Below, one piece after another: positions 37,378 through 47,261 of a stretch of DNA of 64,000 bases. The number at the start of each line of letters is the position of its first letter. The stretch's first letter is position 1. The translations under genes were made by a program, and so were the position numbers. Below the pieces are notes generated by a model. The model ran no database searches. It was not told where the DNA came from and saw only the letters and a list, made by a program, of their open reading frames with translations. This DNA is from Croceibacterium_B sp963783195 (GTDB taxonomy: Bacteria; Pseudomonadota; Alphaproteobacteria; Sphingomonadales; Sphingomonadaceae). The DNA lies in contig CAWAMV010000004.1 of assembly GCA_963783195.1 (NCBI GenBank), positions 1,240,001 to 1,304,000 of the forward strand, given 5' to 3'.

Positions 37378-39468
37378 ATGAGCTTTCCGGAGCGGCTCGA
37401 CGCCGGTTCGCCCTATCCACTCGGCAGCACGTTCGATGGAATGGGGGTGAACTTCGCCGTCTTTTCCGCCAACGCCGAGAGAATCGAGCTGTGCCTGTTC
37501 GATCCCAACGGCAGGAAGGAGATTGCGCGCTTCGACCTGCCGGAGTGGACCGACGAGGTGTGGCACGGCTACTTGCCGGATGCGCTGCCCGGGCTGGTCT
37601 ATGGCTACCGGGCGTACGGCCCCTACGAGCCGGAAAACGGCCACCGATTCAATCATCACAAGCTGCTGCTCGATCCCTACGCCAAGCAACTGGTCGGAGA
37701 ACTCAAGTGGACCGACAGCCTGTTTGGCTACCGCGTTCGCTCGCGCAAGGCGGACCTCTCGTTCGACCGCCGCGACAGCGCCCCGGCGATGCCCAAAGGC
37801 GTCGTCACCCACCCGTCTTTCGACTGGTCGCACGACCGGCGTCCGAACACGCCGTGGGCGGACACGGTGATCTACGAAGCACACGTGCGCGGGATGACCA
37901 AGCTGTTCGACGAAGTCGCGCCGCAGGAACGCGGCACTTTTGCAGCGCTCGCCAGCGGCGCGGTGATCGATCACCTCAAGCGGCTGGGGGTTACCGCGAT
38001 CGAACTGCTGCCGATCCACGCCTATGTGCAGGACCGCTTCCTGCTCGAAAAGGGTCTGACCAACTACTGGGGCTACAACTCGCTGTCGTTCTTCGCGCCA
38101 GAGCGGCGCTATCTCGCGCGGTCCGACCTGGACGAGCTGCGCCTCGCGGTGCGCCGGCTCCATGCCGCGGGGATCGAAGTCATCCTCGACGTCGTCTACA
38201 ACCACACCGCAGAGGGCTCCGAGCGGGGACCGACGCTGTCATGGCGCGGGCTCGATAACGCGAGCTACTATCGCCTGTCCCCGGAGGACCGGCGCTATGC
38301 GGTCAACTTCACCGGCACCGGCAATACGCTCAACATGTCGAAGGCGCGGGTTATCCAGATGGTCGCGGATTCTCTGCGCTACTGGGTGACCTCGTTCGGC
38401 ATCGACGGCTTCCGCTTCGATCTGGGGACCGTGCTCGGCCGCACTTATCCCGACTTCAACCCGGGCGCTGCGTTCTTCGACGTGTTGCGCCAGGACCCGG
38501 TGCTGCAGCGGGTGAAGCTGATTTCGGAGCCGTGGGACATCGGTCCCGGCGGATACCAGCTCGGCCATCATCCGCCCGGCTTTGGCGAATGGAACGATCG
38601 CTATCGCGACGCGGTGCGCCGCTACTGGCGCGGCGACGAGGACATGCGGGGCGAGCTCGCCGCGCGGCTGGCAGGATCGGGCGACATCTTCGATCGCCGC
38701 GCCCGCCGCCCCTGGGCGAGCGTCAATTTCGTCACCAGCCACGATGGCTACACTCTCGCCGACACGGTCAGTTACGAGCATCGCCACAACGAGGCGAACC
38801 TCGAGGACAACCACGACGGCCACGGCGAAAACTTCTCGCGCAACTGGGGCGAGGAGGGGCCGACGGACAACCCTGAAATCCGCGAAATGCGCATGCGCAT
38901 ACAGCGATCGATGCTGGTGACGCTGCTCGCCTCCCACGGCACGCCGATGCTGCTGGGGGGCGACGAGTTTTTCCGTACACAGGGCGGCAACAACAACGCC
39001 TATTGCCAGGATAACCCGATCAGCTGGTTCGACTGGAAGCAGGCGCGCTCGCCCGAGGGCGAGGCCATGATCGGTTTCGTGCGTCGGCTCATCGGCCTGC
39101 GCAAGCGGTACCGCCTGCTGCACTCGCGCCGATACCTCTACGGGCAGGAGATCGCCCCGAACCTGCCCGACATCGACTGGTGGGACGAGCGCGGCGTCGC
39201 GCTGGCGCAGGAGGACTGGGAAAATGTCCACGGCCGTGCGCTGATCATGCGGCTGGCCCGCAAGATGGAGGACGGGCGGCTGCGGATCATCGCCCTGCTG
39301 ATGAACGGATCGCCCGACAACCTCGTGTTCAATCTCCCGCCCCCCTCGGCCCGGCGGCGCCTGCTGGTCGACAGCGCGCACCCACACCTCGAGGAGCATG
39401 ACATTGGCGACAGCTACTGGCTGTTATCCGGCGCCGCAGCGCTGATCTGGTGGGAAGTGCCGGTTTGA
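37378..39468 (+). CDS. glgX: Glycogen debranching enzyme
   Basis: This 696-residue GH13_11 enzyme hydrolyses alpha-1,6 linkages of partly degraded glucan. A CBM48 domain (YPLGSTFDGMGVNFAVFSANAERIELCLFD) precedes the barrel with YEAHVRGMT, VVYNHTAEG, nucleophile Asp in IDGFRFDLGTVLGR (near 348), Glu in KLISEPWDIG and TSHDGYTLADT. HRHNEANLEDNHDG fits the GlgX/isoamylase type. It would supply linear chains to TreY. Its stop overlaps the treZ start by one base (TGATG). Confidence 0.95.
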   Translation: MSFPERLDAGSPYPLGSTFDGMGVNFAVFSANAERIELCLFDPNGRKEIARFDLPEWTDEVWHGYLPDALPGLVYGYRAYGPYEPENGHRFNHHKLLLDPYAKQLVGELKWTDSLFGYRVRSRKADLSFDRRDSAPAMPKGVVTHPSFDWSHDRRPNTPWADTVIYEAHVRGMTKLFDEVAPQERGTFAALASGAVIDHLKRLGVTAIELLPIHAYVQDRFLLEKGLTNYWGYNSLSFFAPERRYLARSDLDELRLAVRRLHAAGIEVILDVVYNHTAEGSERGPTLSWRGLDNASYYRLSPEDRRYAVNFTGTGNTLNMSKARVIQMVADSLRYWVTSFGIDGFRFDLGTVLGRTYPDFNPGAAFFDVLRQDPVLQRVKLISEPWDIGPGGYQLGHHPPGFGEWNDRYRDAVRRYWRGDEDMRGELAARLAGSGDIFDRRARRPWASVNFVTSHDGYTLADTVSYEHRHNEANLEDNHDGHGENFSRNWGEEGPTDNPEIREMRMRIQRSMLVTLLASHGTPMLLGGDEFFRTQGGNNNAYCQDNPISWFDWKQARSPEGEAMIGFVRRLIGLRKRYRLLHSRRYLYGQEIAPNLPDIDWWDERGVALAQEDWENVHGRALIMRLARKMEDGRLRIIALLMNGSPDNLVFNLPPPSARRRLLVDSAHPHLEEHDIGDSYWLLSGAAALIWWEVPV

Positions 39469-41174
39469 TGAAATGGGGGCCGCAGCGTGTGGAGGAGGGT
39501 CGCTGGCGCTTCAACTTGTGGGCGCCCGAGCGCGAGGCGATCACGCTCGAGCTGGAGGACGGCCGGTCGCTGCCCATGGAGCCGGCGGGAGACGGTTGGA
39601 TGTCGGCATGGGCTGAGGCCGCCGCAGGAGAGGGCTACCGCTTCCGCCTCGATGCGGCGCTGGCGGTGCCCGATCCCGCGTCCCGGGCCCAGCGCGACGG
39701 GCCACATGGCTGGAGCGTGCTCGCCGATCCGGACAGCTACGAGTGGCAGTCCCCCGGTTGGCGCGGCCGCCCGTGGCACGAGGCGGTGATCCAGGAAGTT
39801 CATGCCGGCGTGCTCGGCGGTTTCGCAGGCGTCGCCGAGCGCCTGCCGGCGATGGCCGACCTGGGGATCACCGCAGTCGAGTTGATGCCGGTGGCGGCTT
39901 TCGAGGGCGAGCGCGGATGGGGCTATGACGGCGTGCTGCCCTACGCGGTACACGAGGCGTACGGCACACCCGATGATCTGAAGGCGCTGGTGGACCGCGC
40001 ACACGAGCTGGGGCTGATGATCTTCCTGGACGTGGTCTACAACCATTTCGGGCCCGCAGGTAATTACCTCCACGCCTACGCCGAGCCGTTCTTCGACGAG
40101 GCGCGGCACACACCTTGGGGCGCCGGGATCGCGTTCGAGCGCGAGCCGGTGCGGCGCTTCTTCATCGACAACGCGCGGATGTGGCTCGAGGAATTCCGCT
40201 TCGACGGGCTGCGCTTCGACGCCGTCCATGCGATCGGCGACGACGGCTTCCTCGACGGCATGGCCCGGGAGCTGCGCGCGGCGGTCACCGACCGGCCATT
40301 CCACCTGATCCTCGAGAACGAGAGCAACGCTGCCGACCGGCTGGCGGCGGGATTGTTCGACGCACAGTGGAACGACGACTTCCACAACACGCTGCACGTG
40401 CTCCTGACCGGCGAAGTCGAGGGTTACTACGCGGGTTTCGCCCAGGAGCCGACGACGAAGCTCGTCCGCTGCCTTTCGGAAGGATTTGTCTACCAGGGAG
40501 AGTCCCCGCCGGGGCCGAACGCCCGGCCGCGCGGAAGCCCGAGCGGACACCTGCCGCCCGTGCGGTTCGTCTCGTTCCTGCAGAACCACGATCAGATCGG
40601 CAACCGTGCTCTGGGTGAGCGGCTGAACCTGCTGGCCGGGCGCGACAATTTGCGAGCCGCGACCGCCCTGTTGCTGCTCTCCCCGCAGATCCCGCTGATC
40701 TTCGTTGGCGACGAGGCGGGTAGCCGTTCGCCATTCCTCTTCTTCACCGACTTTCACGACGAGCTGGCCGACGCGGTGCGCGAGGGGCGGCGGCGCGAGT
40801 TCGCCCATTTCCGCGCGTTCGGCAAAGCCGAGGAGCGCGCACGAATTCCTGATCCGAACGATGCAACGACCTTCGAGGCTTCGATCCCGGTCCCGGGGCC
40901 CGATGCCGAAGAGTGGCGGGCGCTTTACGCCGAATTGCTCCAGTTGCGGCACCGGCACATCGTGCCGCGCCTTCCCGGCACGAAGAGCCGCGGCGCCGAG
41001 GCGCTTGCCGAGGGGGCGGTGTGCGCGCGCTGGAAGATGGGCGACGGAGCGCTACTCACGCTGGCGATCAACCTCGGCTCGGAGCGGGTGCCGTTTCCCA
41101 AGGTGCCCGATCCGCTGTTCACTCTCGGAGCGGGTGGTGAACCGGGCAGCTTCGTGTGCGGGATAGATCGATGA
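39468..41174 (+). CDS. treZ: Maltooligosyltrehalose trehalohydrolase
   Basis: This 568-residue GH13_10 enzyme releases trehalose from maltooligosyltrehalose. After an N-terminal beta domain (RWRFNLWAPEREAITLEL) come QEVHAGVLGGFAGV, VVYNHFGPAGNYLHAY, the nucleophile Asp in FDGLRFDAVHAI (near 251), Glu in LILENESNAADR and FLQNHDQIGNRALGERL, all typical of TreZ. The ATG at 39468 overlaps the glgX stop; an earlier in-frame start at 39450 would lie inside glgX. It ends in an ATGA overlap with malQ. Confidence 0.94.
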   Translation: MKWGPQRVEEGRWRFNLWAPEREAITLELEDGRSLPMEPAGDGWMSAWAEAAAGEGYRFRLDAALAVPDPASRAQRDGPHGWSVLADPDSYEWQSPGWRGRPWHEAVIQEVHAGVLGGFAGVAERLPAMADLGITAVELMPVAAFEGERGWGYDGVLPYAVHEAYGTPDDLKALVDRAHELGLMIFLDVVYNHFGPAGNYLHAYAEPFFDEARHTPWGAGIAFEREPVRRFFIDNARMWLEEFRFDGLRFDAVHAIGDDGFLDGMARELRAAVTDRPFHLILENESNAADRLAAGLFDAQWNDDFHNTLHVLLTGEVEGYYAGFAQEPTTKLVRCLSEGFVYQGESPPGPNARPRGSPSGHLPPVRFVSFLQNHDQIGNRALGERLNLLAGRDNLRAATALLLLSPQIPLIFVGDEAGSRSPFLFFTDFHDELADAVREGRRREFAHFRAFGKAEERARIPDPNDATTFEASIPVPGPDAEEWRALYAELLQLRHRHIVPRLPGTKSRGAEALAEGAVCARWKMGDGALLTLAINLGSERVPFPKVPDPLFTLGAGGEPGSFVCGIDR

Positions 41175-43174
41175 GCGAATTGCACGAGCTTGCCGAGCGG
41201 GCCGGATTGCAGATCGAGTGGCGCGACGCGGCCGGCCGGCATCAGCGCACCGGGGACGACGCGTTGCGCAACGTCCTGAGCGCGCTCGGCTACCCTGCCG
41301 AGCAAGAGCGAGATATCGTCGAAAGCCTGGATCGATGCCGCAGTGAAAGCCATGGCGCCGATTTCGTCACGGGCGACAGCCGCCAGCCGGTGGACCTCCC
41401 CGGCGGAGCGGGCGAGCCTGGTGAAGCAGAGCTCGAGCTCGAGAACGGCTCCGCGCGAGCGGTGCAGATCGAGCGCGCGGGCGAAGGCCTGAGGCTGCAG
41501 CCGATCGACGAGATCGGCTATCACCGTCTTCATATCGGCGGACGCACCATCGGCCTCGCGATCGCGCCGCACACCTGCTTCGGCATCGCCGAGGCGATCG
41601 GGGACCGCCGCGCCTGGGGCGCTGCAGTCCAGGTGCCGTCGCTGTGCGACGGCGGCGGCCGCGCATTCGGTGACTTCGGCAGTGTGGCAAGGGCGGCGAG
41701 CGCATTTGCCGCGCGCGGGGCCGACGCGCTCGCGATCAGCCCGGCGCACGCGTTGTTTCCCGCCGATCCGGCGCGCTTCAGCCCCTATGGCCCGTCGAGC
41801 AGGGCTTTCCTAAATATCCTGTTCGGCGATCCCGCGCTGGTTGGGCAGCCACTCGCCGAATCGCGTTCCGGCGACCTGATCGACTGGCAGAATGCGATCC
41901 CGCATCGCCTTGCGGCCCTGCGCGCCGCGTTCAAGGCGACCCGGTCAGCGCTCGCCGATCGCATCGCTGCCTTCCGCGCCGAGGGCGGCGAGACGCTGGA
42001 GCTCCACGCGAGGTTCGATGCGCTGCACGCGCACTTCTTCGACAGCGGCGCAGGCGGATGGCAGGGCTGGCCCGAGGACTTCCAGGATGCCAGAGGCGTA
42101 TCGGTCCAGCGCTTTGCCGCCGAGCATCGCGACGAGATCGAATTCTATGTCTTTGCCCAGTGGCTCGCCAGCGAAAGCCTCGGCGCCGCGCAACACGCGG
42201 CGACCGACGCCGGCATGAAGATCGGGCTCATTTCCGACCTCGCGGTCGGACTGGATCCGGGCGGTAGCCACGGGTGGAGCAGAGGCGACGAGCTACTCCA
42301 GGGGCTCTCGGTCGGCGCTCCGCCCGATCCCCTCGGCCCGCACGGTCAGGACTGGGGGCTGACGACCTTTTCCCCCGCGGCGCTACGCGCCAACGCGTTC
42401 GAGCCATTGATCGCCACGTTGCGCGCCAACATCGACTTGTGCGGCGGCATCCGGATCGATCACGCGCTCGGCCTCAATCGGCTCTGGGTGATCCCACACG
42501 GCGGCAGCGCGGCCGACGGTGCTTACTTGCGCTACCCGCTCGAGGACATTCTGCGCGTGCTCGCGCTCGAGTCCCGCCGCGCGCGCGCGGTGGTTATCGG
42601 CGAGGACCTCGGAACGGTGCCCCCGGGACTTCGCGACAAGCTGGAGGAACGCGAAGTGCTCGGCATGCGCGTACTGTGGTTCGAGCGCGAGGAGGGTGGG
42701 CGCTACATCCCTCCGGCGCGCTGGCAGCGTCACGCAGTCGCGATGACCGGGACGCACGACCTGTTCACCGTCGCCGGTTGGTGGTCGGGACGAGACATTG
42801 ACTGGGCGCGGCAGCTCGGGCGGGGTGATCCCGGCAAGAGCGAAGAACAGGATCGCGCCCAGCGTACCGATGAGCGCCGCGAGCTGTGGTCGGCGCTGCG
42901 CCAGTCCGGCTCGGCCGAAGGCGATCCGCCGCCCCCCGAAGAGCCTGCGCGCGCGGTGGATGCCGCGACCGAGCACGTCGCCTCCACGCCGTCTTTGCTC
43001 GCGCTCTATCCATTTGAGGACGTACTTGGATTGCGGGAGCAGCCCAATCTGCCCGGCACGACCGACGAACACCCCAACTGGCGCCGCCGCATGCCTGCCG
43101 AAACCGCTGAACTCCTGGAGGACGAGCAGGTCGCCCGGCGGATCGACGGCATCAACGCGAGGCGCAGATCGTGA
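41171..43174 (+). CDS. malQ: 4-alpha-glucanotransferase (amylomaltase)
   Basis: This 667-residue GH77 enzyme would transfer maltooligosyl units between glucan chains. The family motifs are the SSRAFLNILFGD segment, DLAVGLDPGGSHGW, GLTTFSPAALR, the nucleophile Asp in GIRIDHALGLNRLW (near 429), Glu in VIGEDLGTVPPGLR and TGTHDLFTVAGWW. An N-terminal extension of about 150 residues fits the long proteobacterial MalQ type. It sits between treZ and treY with four-base overlaps on both sides, suggesting it recycles the short chains those enzymes leave. Confidence 0.93.
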   Translation: MSELHELAERAGLQIEWRDAAGRHQRTGDDALRNVLSALGYPAEQERDIVESLDRCRSESHGADFVTGDSRQPVDLPGGAGEPGEAELELENGSARAVQIERAGEGLRLQPIDEIGYHRLHIGGRTIGLAIAPHTCFGIAEAIGDRRAWGAAVQVPSLCDGGGRAFGDFGSVARAASAFAARGADALAISPAHALFPADPARFSPYGPSSRAFLNILFGDPALVGQPLAESRSGDLIDWQNAIPHRLAALRAAFKATRSALADRIAAFRAEGGETLELHARFDALHAHFFDSGAGGWQGWPEDFQDARGVSVQRFAAEHRDEIEFYVFAQWLASESLGAAQHAATDAGMKIGLISDLAVGLDPGGSHGWSRGDELLQGLSVGAPPDPLGPHGQDWGLTTFSPAALRANAFEPLIATLRANIDLCGGIRIDHALGLNRLWVIPHGGSAADGAYLRYPLEDILRVLALESRRARAVVIGEDLGTVPPGLRDKLEEREVLGMRVLWFEREEGGRYIPPARWQRHAVAMTGTHDLFTVAGWWSGRDIDWARQLGRGDPGKSEEQDRAQRTDERRELWSALRQSGSAEGDPPPPEEPARAVDAATEHVASTPSLLALYPFEDVLGLREQPNLPGTTDEHPNWRRRMPAETAELLEDEQVARRIDGINARRRS

Positions 43175-45580
43175 CGCCGCGCGCAACCTACCGGCTCCAG
43201 TTGCACCGCGACTTTTCGCTCGGGCGCGCCGAAGAACTGGTGCCTTACCTCGCCGAACTCGGCATCAGCCATATCTACGCCTCGCCCATCACCACATCAC
43301 GCCAGGGCTCGCTTCACGGCTACGACGTCGTCGATCCGACAGAGGTCGATCCCGAGCTGGGTGGCGAAGCCGCGCTGCGTTCGCTCGTCGCCAGGCTGCG
43401 GCAGCACGGAATGGGGCTGATCATCGACATCGTTCCCAACCATATGGGGATCGCGGGCGGCGACAACGCCTGGTGGAACGATGTTCTTGCGCGCGGGCGG
43501 GAGAGTGAGTTTGCCAGCTTTTTCGACATCGACTGGGGTGACAAGCTGCTGCTGCCTTTTCTCGGCGAGCCGCTCCTCGACGCGCTCGGGCATGGGGCGC
43601 TCGAACTGCGTAACGGGAAGGAAGGAACCGAGCTGTGGGCGTATGGCGAGCACCGCTTCCCGCTCCGGCCCGAGGACCGCAACGCTCCGCTCGACAGCAA
43701 CCTGGCCGAACTGCTCGAGCGGCAGCACTACCGCCTTTGCTGGTGGCGGCGCGGCAACGATGAGTTGCACTGGCGGCGCTTCTTCACGATCAGCGAACTC
43801 GCCTCGCTGCGCGTCGACGATCCGCACGTCTTCGAAGCCACCCATCGGCTGGTCTTCCGCCTGCACGACGAGGGCCTGATCGACGGCGTTCGGATCGATC
43901 ACATCGACGGGCTTGCCGACCCGGCACAGTACTGCTGCCGTGTGCGCGAGCGGCTCGGGCCCGAGTCCTACATCGTCGTCGAGAAAATTCTCGCGCCAGG
44001 TGAAAGCCTGCCTAACGGCTGGAAGATCGACGGAACCACCGGGTACGACTTCATGGCGCAAGTCACGGCGTTGCTGCACAACCCCGCCGCCGAGGAACCA
44101 CTGAGCCAATTGTGGTCCGACATCAGCGGCAGCTCCCGCGACTTCGCCGCCGAGGAACTGCAGGCGCGGCAGGAGATGCTGTCGTGGGAATTCGAGGCGC
44201 AGCTCTCCGCCTGCGTGCGGGCGTTCAGCGATCTCGCCGCTTCGGACGACGCGACGCGGCCGCTGACCGAGGGCATGCTGCGCCGCGCCTTGCGCGTGTT
44301 GCTGTGGTCGTTCCCCGCCTATCGCACCTACGGAACCGGAGCCTCCGCGCCAGAGAGCGACCGAAAGCTGCGCGAGAGCGCACGCGAGCGCGCCGAACCG
44401 CTTGCCCCGCCGGGCGAGATGGCCGTCGTCGATCAGATCCTCGCCTGGCTGGCGGGTGCGGGGCCGGGCGACAGACAGCTCGCGGCGGACGCCGTCAGGC
44501 GGTTCCAGCAGCTCTCCGCGCCGATCGCGGCGAAGGCGGTCGAGGACACTGCTTTCTACCGCTACGGCCGGCTGCTCTCACGCAACGACGTCGGCTCCGA
44601 TCCCGCCCGCATGGCGCTGCGAACCAGCGGAGTTCGCCACAATCTGCGCGCAACGCGCCCAGCATTTCCCGAGTTCGATGCTGGCGACCGCGACGCACGA
44701 TCACAAGCGTGGGGAGGACGTGCGCGCGCGGCTGGCCGTGCTGAGCGACATTCCCGAGCGCTGGCGCGAGCATGTCGAGCGATGGGAGCGCTCCGTCGGG
44801 GAGGGTAGCGAGGTCGATCCGGCGGACCGCTACATGCTCTACCAGACACTGTTCGGCGCCTGGCCCGACGAGCTGGAGCCCGGCAATCGTGACGGGTTGC
44901 GCCAATTTGCCCAGCGCGTTGTCCGTTGGCAGGAAAAGGCGCTGCGCGAGGCAAAGCTGCGGTCTTCCTGGGCAGAGCCCGACGAAGCTTACGAGGCGGC
45001 CTGCCGTGACTTCATCGAGCGGCTGCTCGATCCGGGGCGCTCCAACTCGTTCGCGGGCGATTTGTCGAATTTCGTACGCCAGAACCGAGCCGCGGCGCTC
45101 TCCAACACCCTCGTTCAAACGGCGTTGAAGTACACGCTCCCGGGAGTGCCCGATCTCTACCAGGGATGCGAACTCACCGACCTCAGCCTGGTCGACCCGG
45201 ACAACCGCATACCCGTCGACTACGACCTGCGTCAGCGCCTGTTGGCGAAAGACCGCGCCTCATCACCCAAGTTGCGGCTCATCCGCACCGCTCTGAAGAT
45301 GCGTCGTGAAAACTCCGCCCTCTTCACCCACGGCTCCTTCGCGGTCGCGCGTGTGGCGGGAGAGCGCGAGGGACACGTCTTCGCCTTCAGCCGCCGCAAG
45401 GGCGACAAGCTGCTCAGGGTCGCTGTTGCCCTGCGGTGCGGAGCGGAGCTCTTCGGCCGTCGCGAACCGAGATTGCCGCCGCGATGGTGGGGCGACACGC
45501 GCATAACCTTCGCGGACGGAGAGGAAACCATCGTGGAGGCAGGAACGGTGCTCGCCCTCGGTCCGGTTTCGCTGAGTTGA
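43171..45580 (+). pseudogene. treY: Maltooligosyltrehalose synthase, interrupted by one frameshift
   Basis: TreY converts the reducing end of maltooligosaccharides to a trehalose linkage. The product would be about 802 residues. The first part has TPRATYRLQLHRDFSL, YASPITTSRQGSLHGYDV, the nucleophile Asp in DGVRIDHIDGLADP (near 243) and the acid in VVEKILAPGE; the second has SMLATATHDHKRGEDVRARL and TLPGVPDLYQGCE. The frame changes at about 44660-44672: the upstream frame ends in RPAFP and the family sequence resumes in the next frame at SSMLATATHD. Dropping one C from the CCC at 44669-44671 restores it. The GTG start overlaps the malQ stop. Confidence 0.88.
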
Positions 45581-45626
45581 AGCGCAAAGGGTTTCGCGGG
45601 AATTCGGAACGCAACATTTGCAATTC

Positions 45627-45654
45627 TTGAGCCAGAATTTTGCACGATTAAGAT
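45627..45654 (+). promoter_or_regulatory. Candidate sigma-70-type promoter
   Basis: TTGAGC (45627-45632) and TAAGAT (45649-45654) are separated by 16 bases within an AT-rich dip that stands out from the high-GC surroundings. It lies about 60 bases before the small gene at 45713. Predicted by eye only. Confidence 0.4.
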
Positions 45655-45712
45655 ATGTTAGCGCCCCGACGCCACCATGCCGCTAAGATCGACGAGATCG
45701 GAGGCGCGGCGC

Positions 45713-45952
45713 GTGGTCAGAGGATTTTATCATACCTACACTCTTGTCGCAGAACCCGATGCGGTGGGTGACGCGAAAATCATCGAGTTAGAGGGTTTGG
45801 AGCCCTTTGCGGCGATGAATTTGGCGCAGCGAGAACTGCCGGAGAGAGAGCTCGAGTTGCTCGAGGACGGGCATTCGCTCGGCAGGATGAAATGCACGCG
45901 CGAAGGTTATTGGGTTGTCCTTCCTTGCCGGCTGGCAAGCCAGCACGCCTGA
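45713..45952 (+). CDS. Small hypothetical protein
   Basis: This 79-residue acidic protein (MVRGFYHTYTLVAEPDAVG...) shows no recognised family and no signal peptide or membrane segment. The middle (LEGLEPFAAMNLAQRELPERELELLED) looks like amphipathic helix. The GTG at 45713 was preferred because GGAGG lies eight bases upstream (45700-45704); an ATG at 45677 is in frame. It is placed after the glucan operon, behind a plausible promoter of its own. Confidence 0.5.
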   Translation: MVRGFYHTYTLVAEPDAVGDAKIIELEGLEPFAAMNLAQRELPERELELLEDGHSLGRMKCTREGYWVVLPCRLASQHA

Positions 45953-46116
45953 ACACCTGCTAGCGGGCCCCAAGGCGGGAGCGTACCGCACCCGGCGCCA
46001 GCGCGACGGACCCCAGCGGCTGAAGTGCGCTGCAAAGAAAGGTAGTCACCACGGTCGGCAACCATCGGGTGCCATAACCATTCCAGTCCGGCGGCGCGTG
46101 AGAAGAGAGCGGCCAG

Positions 46117-46836
46117 TCAACCCGCTCTGCGCTGCAGGTATAAATAATCAGGATCGAAATCGCCGAACGCCTCGAGCGCTTTGAGGTCATTGATGTGCAC
46201 GGTTCTGGAGCGGAACGCAGCCAGATCGCGATTGCGGAGTTCACGCAGCATTCGGTTTGTGTGAACCTGCGTAAACCCGACTGCTTGTGCCAGTTCGGTT
46301 TGCGGGACGGGGAAGGGGAAGCTCGTCCCCTGGGTCATGCCGACCACCCTGCAACGGTGGAACATCTCGCAGAACAGGTGGGCTATGCGAACGGCTCCCC
46401 GCCGCGCGCCGAGGTTCACCAGCCACTCGCGGTGAATGGAGGCATCCACCATCGTTGCGAACCACAAGATGCGGGCAAGCCGCGGACATCCGTCAACCAG
46501 ATCGGTAATGTCTTCATGAGCAAGCTTGACGATGCGGCACGGCGTGATCGCCGTTATGCTGTGGTCGAGGCGTTCGAGCGGATAAGAGTGCAAGTCCACG
46601 AAGTCCCCCGGGATCTGGAACTCCATAATCTGCCGCACCCCCTCCTGAGTGTGCTTCGACCGGCAGGCGAAGCCGTCGACCAGCAGGGATGAGTAGGTAA
46701 TCTTCTGGCCTTCGGGAACGATGATCTCGCCCGCCGCGAAATCGGCAGTTTCCTTCATCTTGGAGGCTAGCAGCTCTTTCTCTTGTGCCGAAAGCTCGTA
46801 CCGCTCCTGAATTTTGCCGATCAGTTTTTCGATCAC
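46117..46836 (-). CDS. Crp/Fnr-family transcriptional regulator
   Basis: This 239-residue protein has an N-terminal cyclic-nucleotide-binding-like beta-barrel (about residues 25-140: GEIIVPEGQKITYSSLLVDGFACR) and a C-terminal winged helix (about 165-225; ELAQAVGFTQVHTNRMLREL as recognition region). It lacks the Fnr cysteine cluster, so an iron-sulfur oxygen sensor is unlikely. The GTG start at 46836 is set by GGGGGAGG about six bases upstream and lies one base after the stop of the DUF6894 gene (TGATGTG), indicating coupling. Its targets are unknown. Confidence 0.85.
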   Translation of the reverse strand: MIEKLIGKIQERYELSAQEKELLASKMKETADFAAGEIIVPEGQKITYSSLLVDGFACRSKHTQEGVRQIMEFQIPGDFVDLHSYPLERLDHSITAITPCRIVKLAHEDITDLVDGCPRLARILWFATMVDASIHREWLVNLGARRGAVRIAHLFCEMFHRCRVVGMTQGTSFPFPVPQTELAQAVGFTQVHTNRMLRELRNRDLAAFRSRTVHINDLKALEAFGDFDPDYLYLQRRAG

Positions 46837-46837
46837 A

Positions 46838-47101
46838 TCATGCCTCCCCCGAGGTTTGGGAGGGGTGCTCAATCACCAACGCTTCGCTGAACGGAACCTC
46901 GAAAAGCACTTCTCCTGTTTCGGAGCGTACGATAATTCTACCCGACAAGTCGAGGCGGCCCTCCAGCACTTCGTTTGCCATGATGGGCCGAGCTTCGCTT
47001 ATGGCTCGCTGTCTGGCAGCATGAAGGTTCGGCAACTCGGCGCCTTCTTCGTCGGGGACAAGGCCAAGGCCGTTCAGAAGATCGAAGAAGTAGTGCGGCA
47101 T
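46838..47101 (-). CDS. DUF6894-like small protein
   Basis: This 87-residue protein begins MPHYFFDLLNG and continues DEEGAELPNLHAARQRAISEARPIMANEV, which matches the common alphaproteobacterial DUF6894 pattern; the C-terminal half is beta-rich (RIIVRSETGEVLFEVPFSEALVI). Function unknown. It is the first gene of a two-gene unit with the Crp-type regulator, with one base between stop and start. The ATG at 47101 was chosen because it opens the conserved PHYFFD motif. Confidence 0.75.
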   Translation of the reverse strand: MPHYFFDLLNGLGLVPDEEGAELPNLHAARQRAISEARPIMANEVLEGRLDLSGRIIVRSETGEVLFEVPFSEALVIEHPSQTSGEA

Positions 47102-47261
47102 CGTCAACAAAAAGGTGCGAGGGAACAGGGAGTTCCCGGAAGGCGTCACATAGCGCTGCCAGAGCGAATGCAGGCACTTTCAGAGCGCGGGCGGCGCGGC
47201 ATTCAGCGGCACGCTGAAGGGGTTGCCAAACATATGCTGCGGATTGATAGACACTTTCCTG

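Noticed and set aside
44402..44700. A separate gene starting at 44402 in the second treY frame
   Set aside because: The first ~100 codons in that frame have no family similarity and the sequence becomes TreY only at the frameshift point.
45581..46116. tRNA or other RNA gene in the AT-richer gap after treY
   Set aside because: No cloverleaf or other conserved RNA pattern was found; the AT-rich part fits a promoter.
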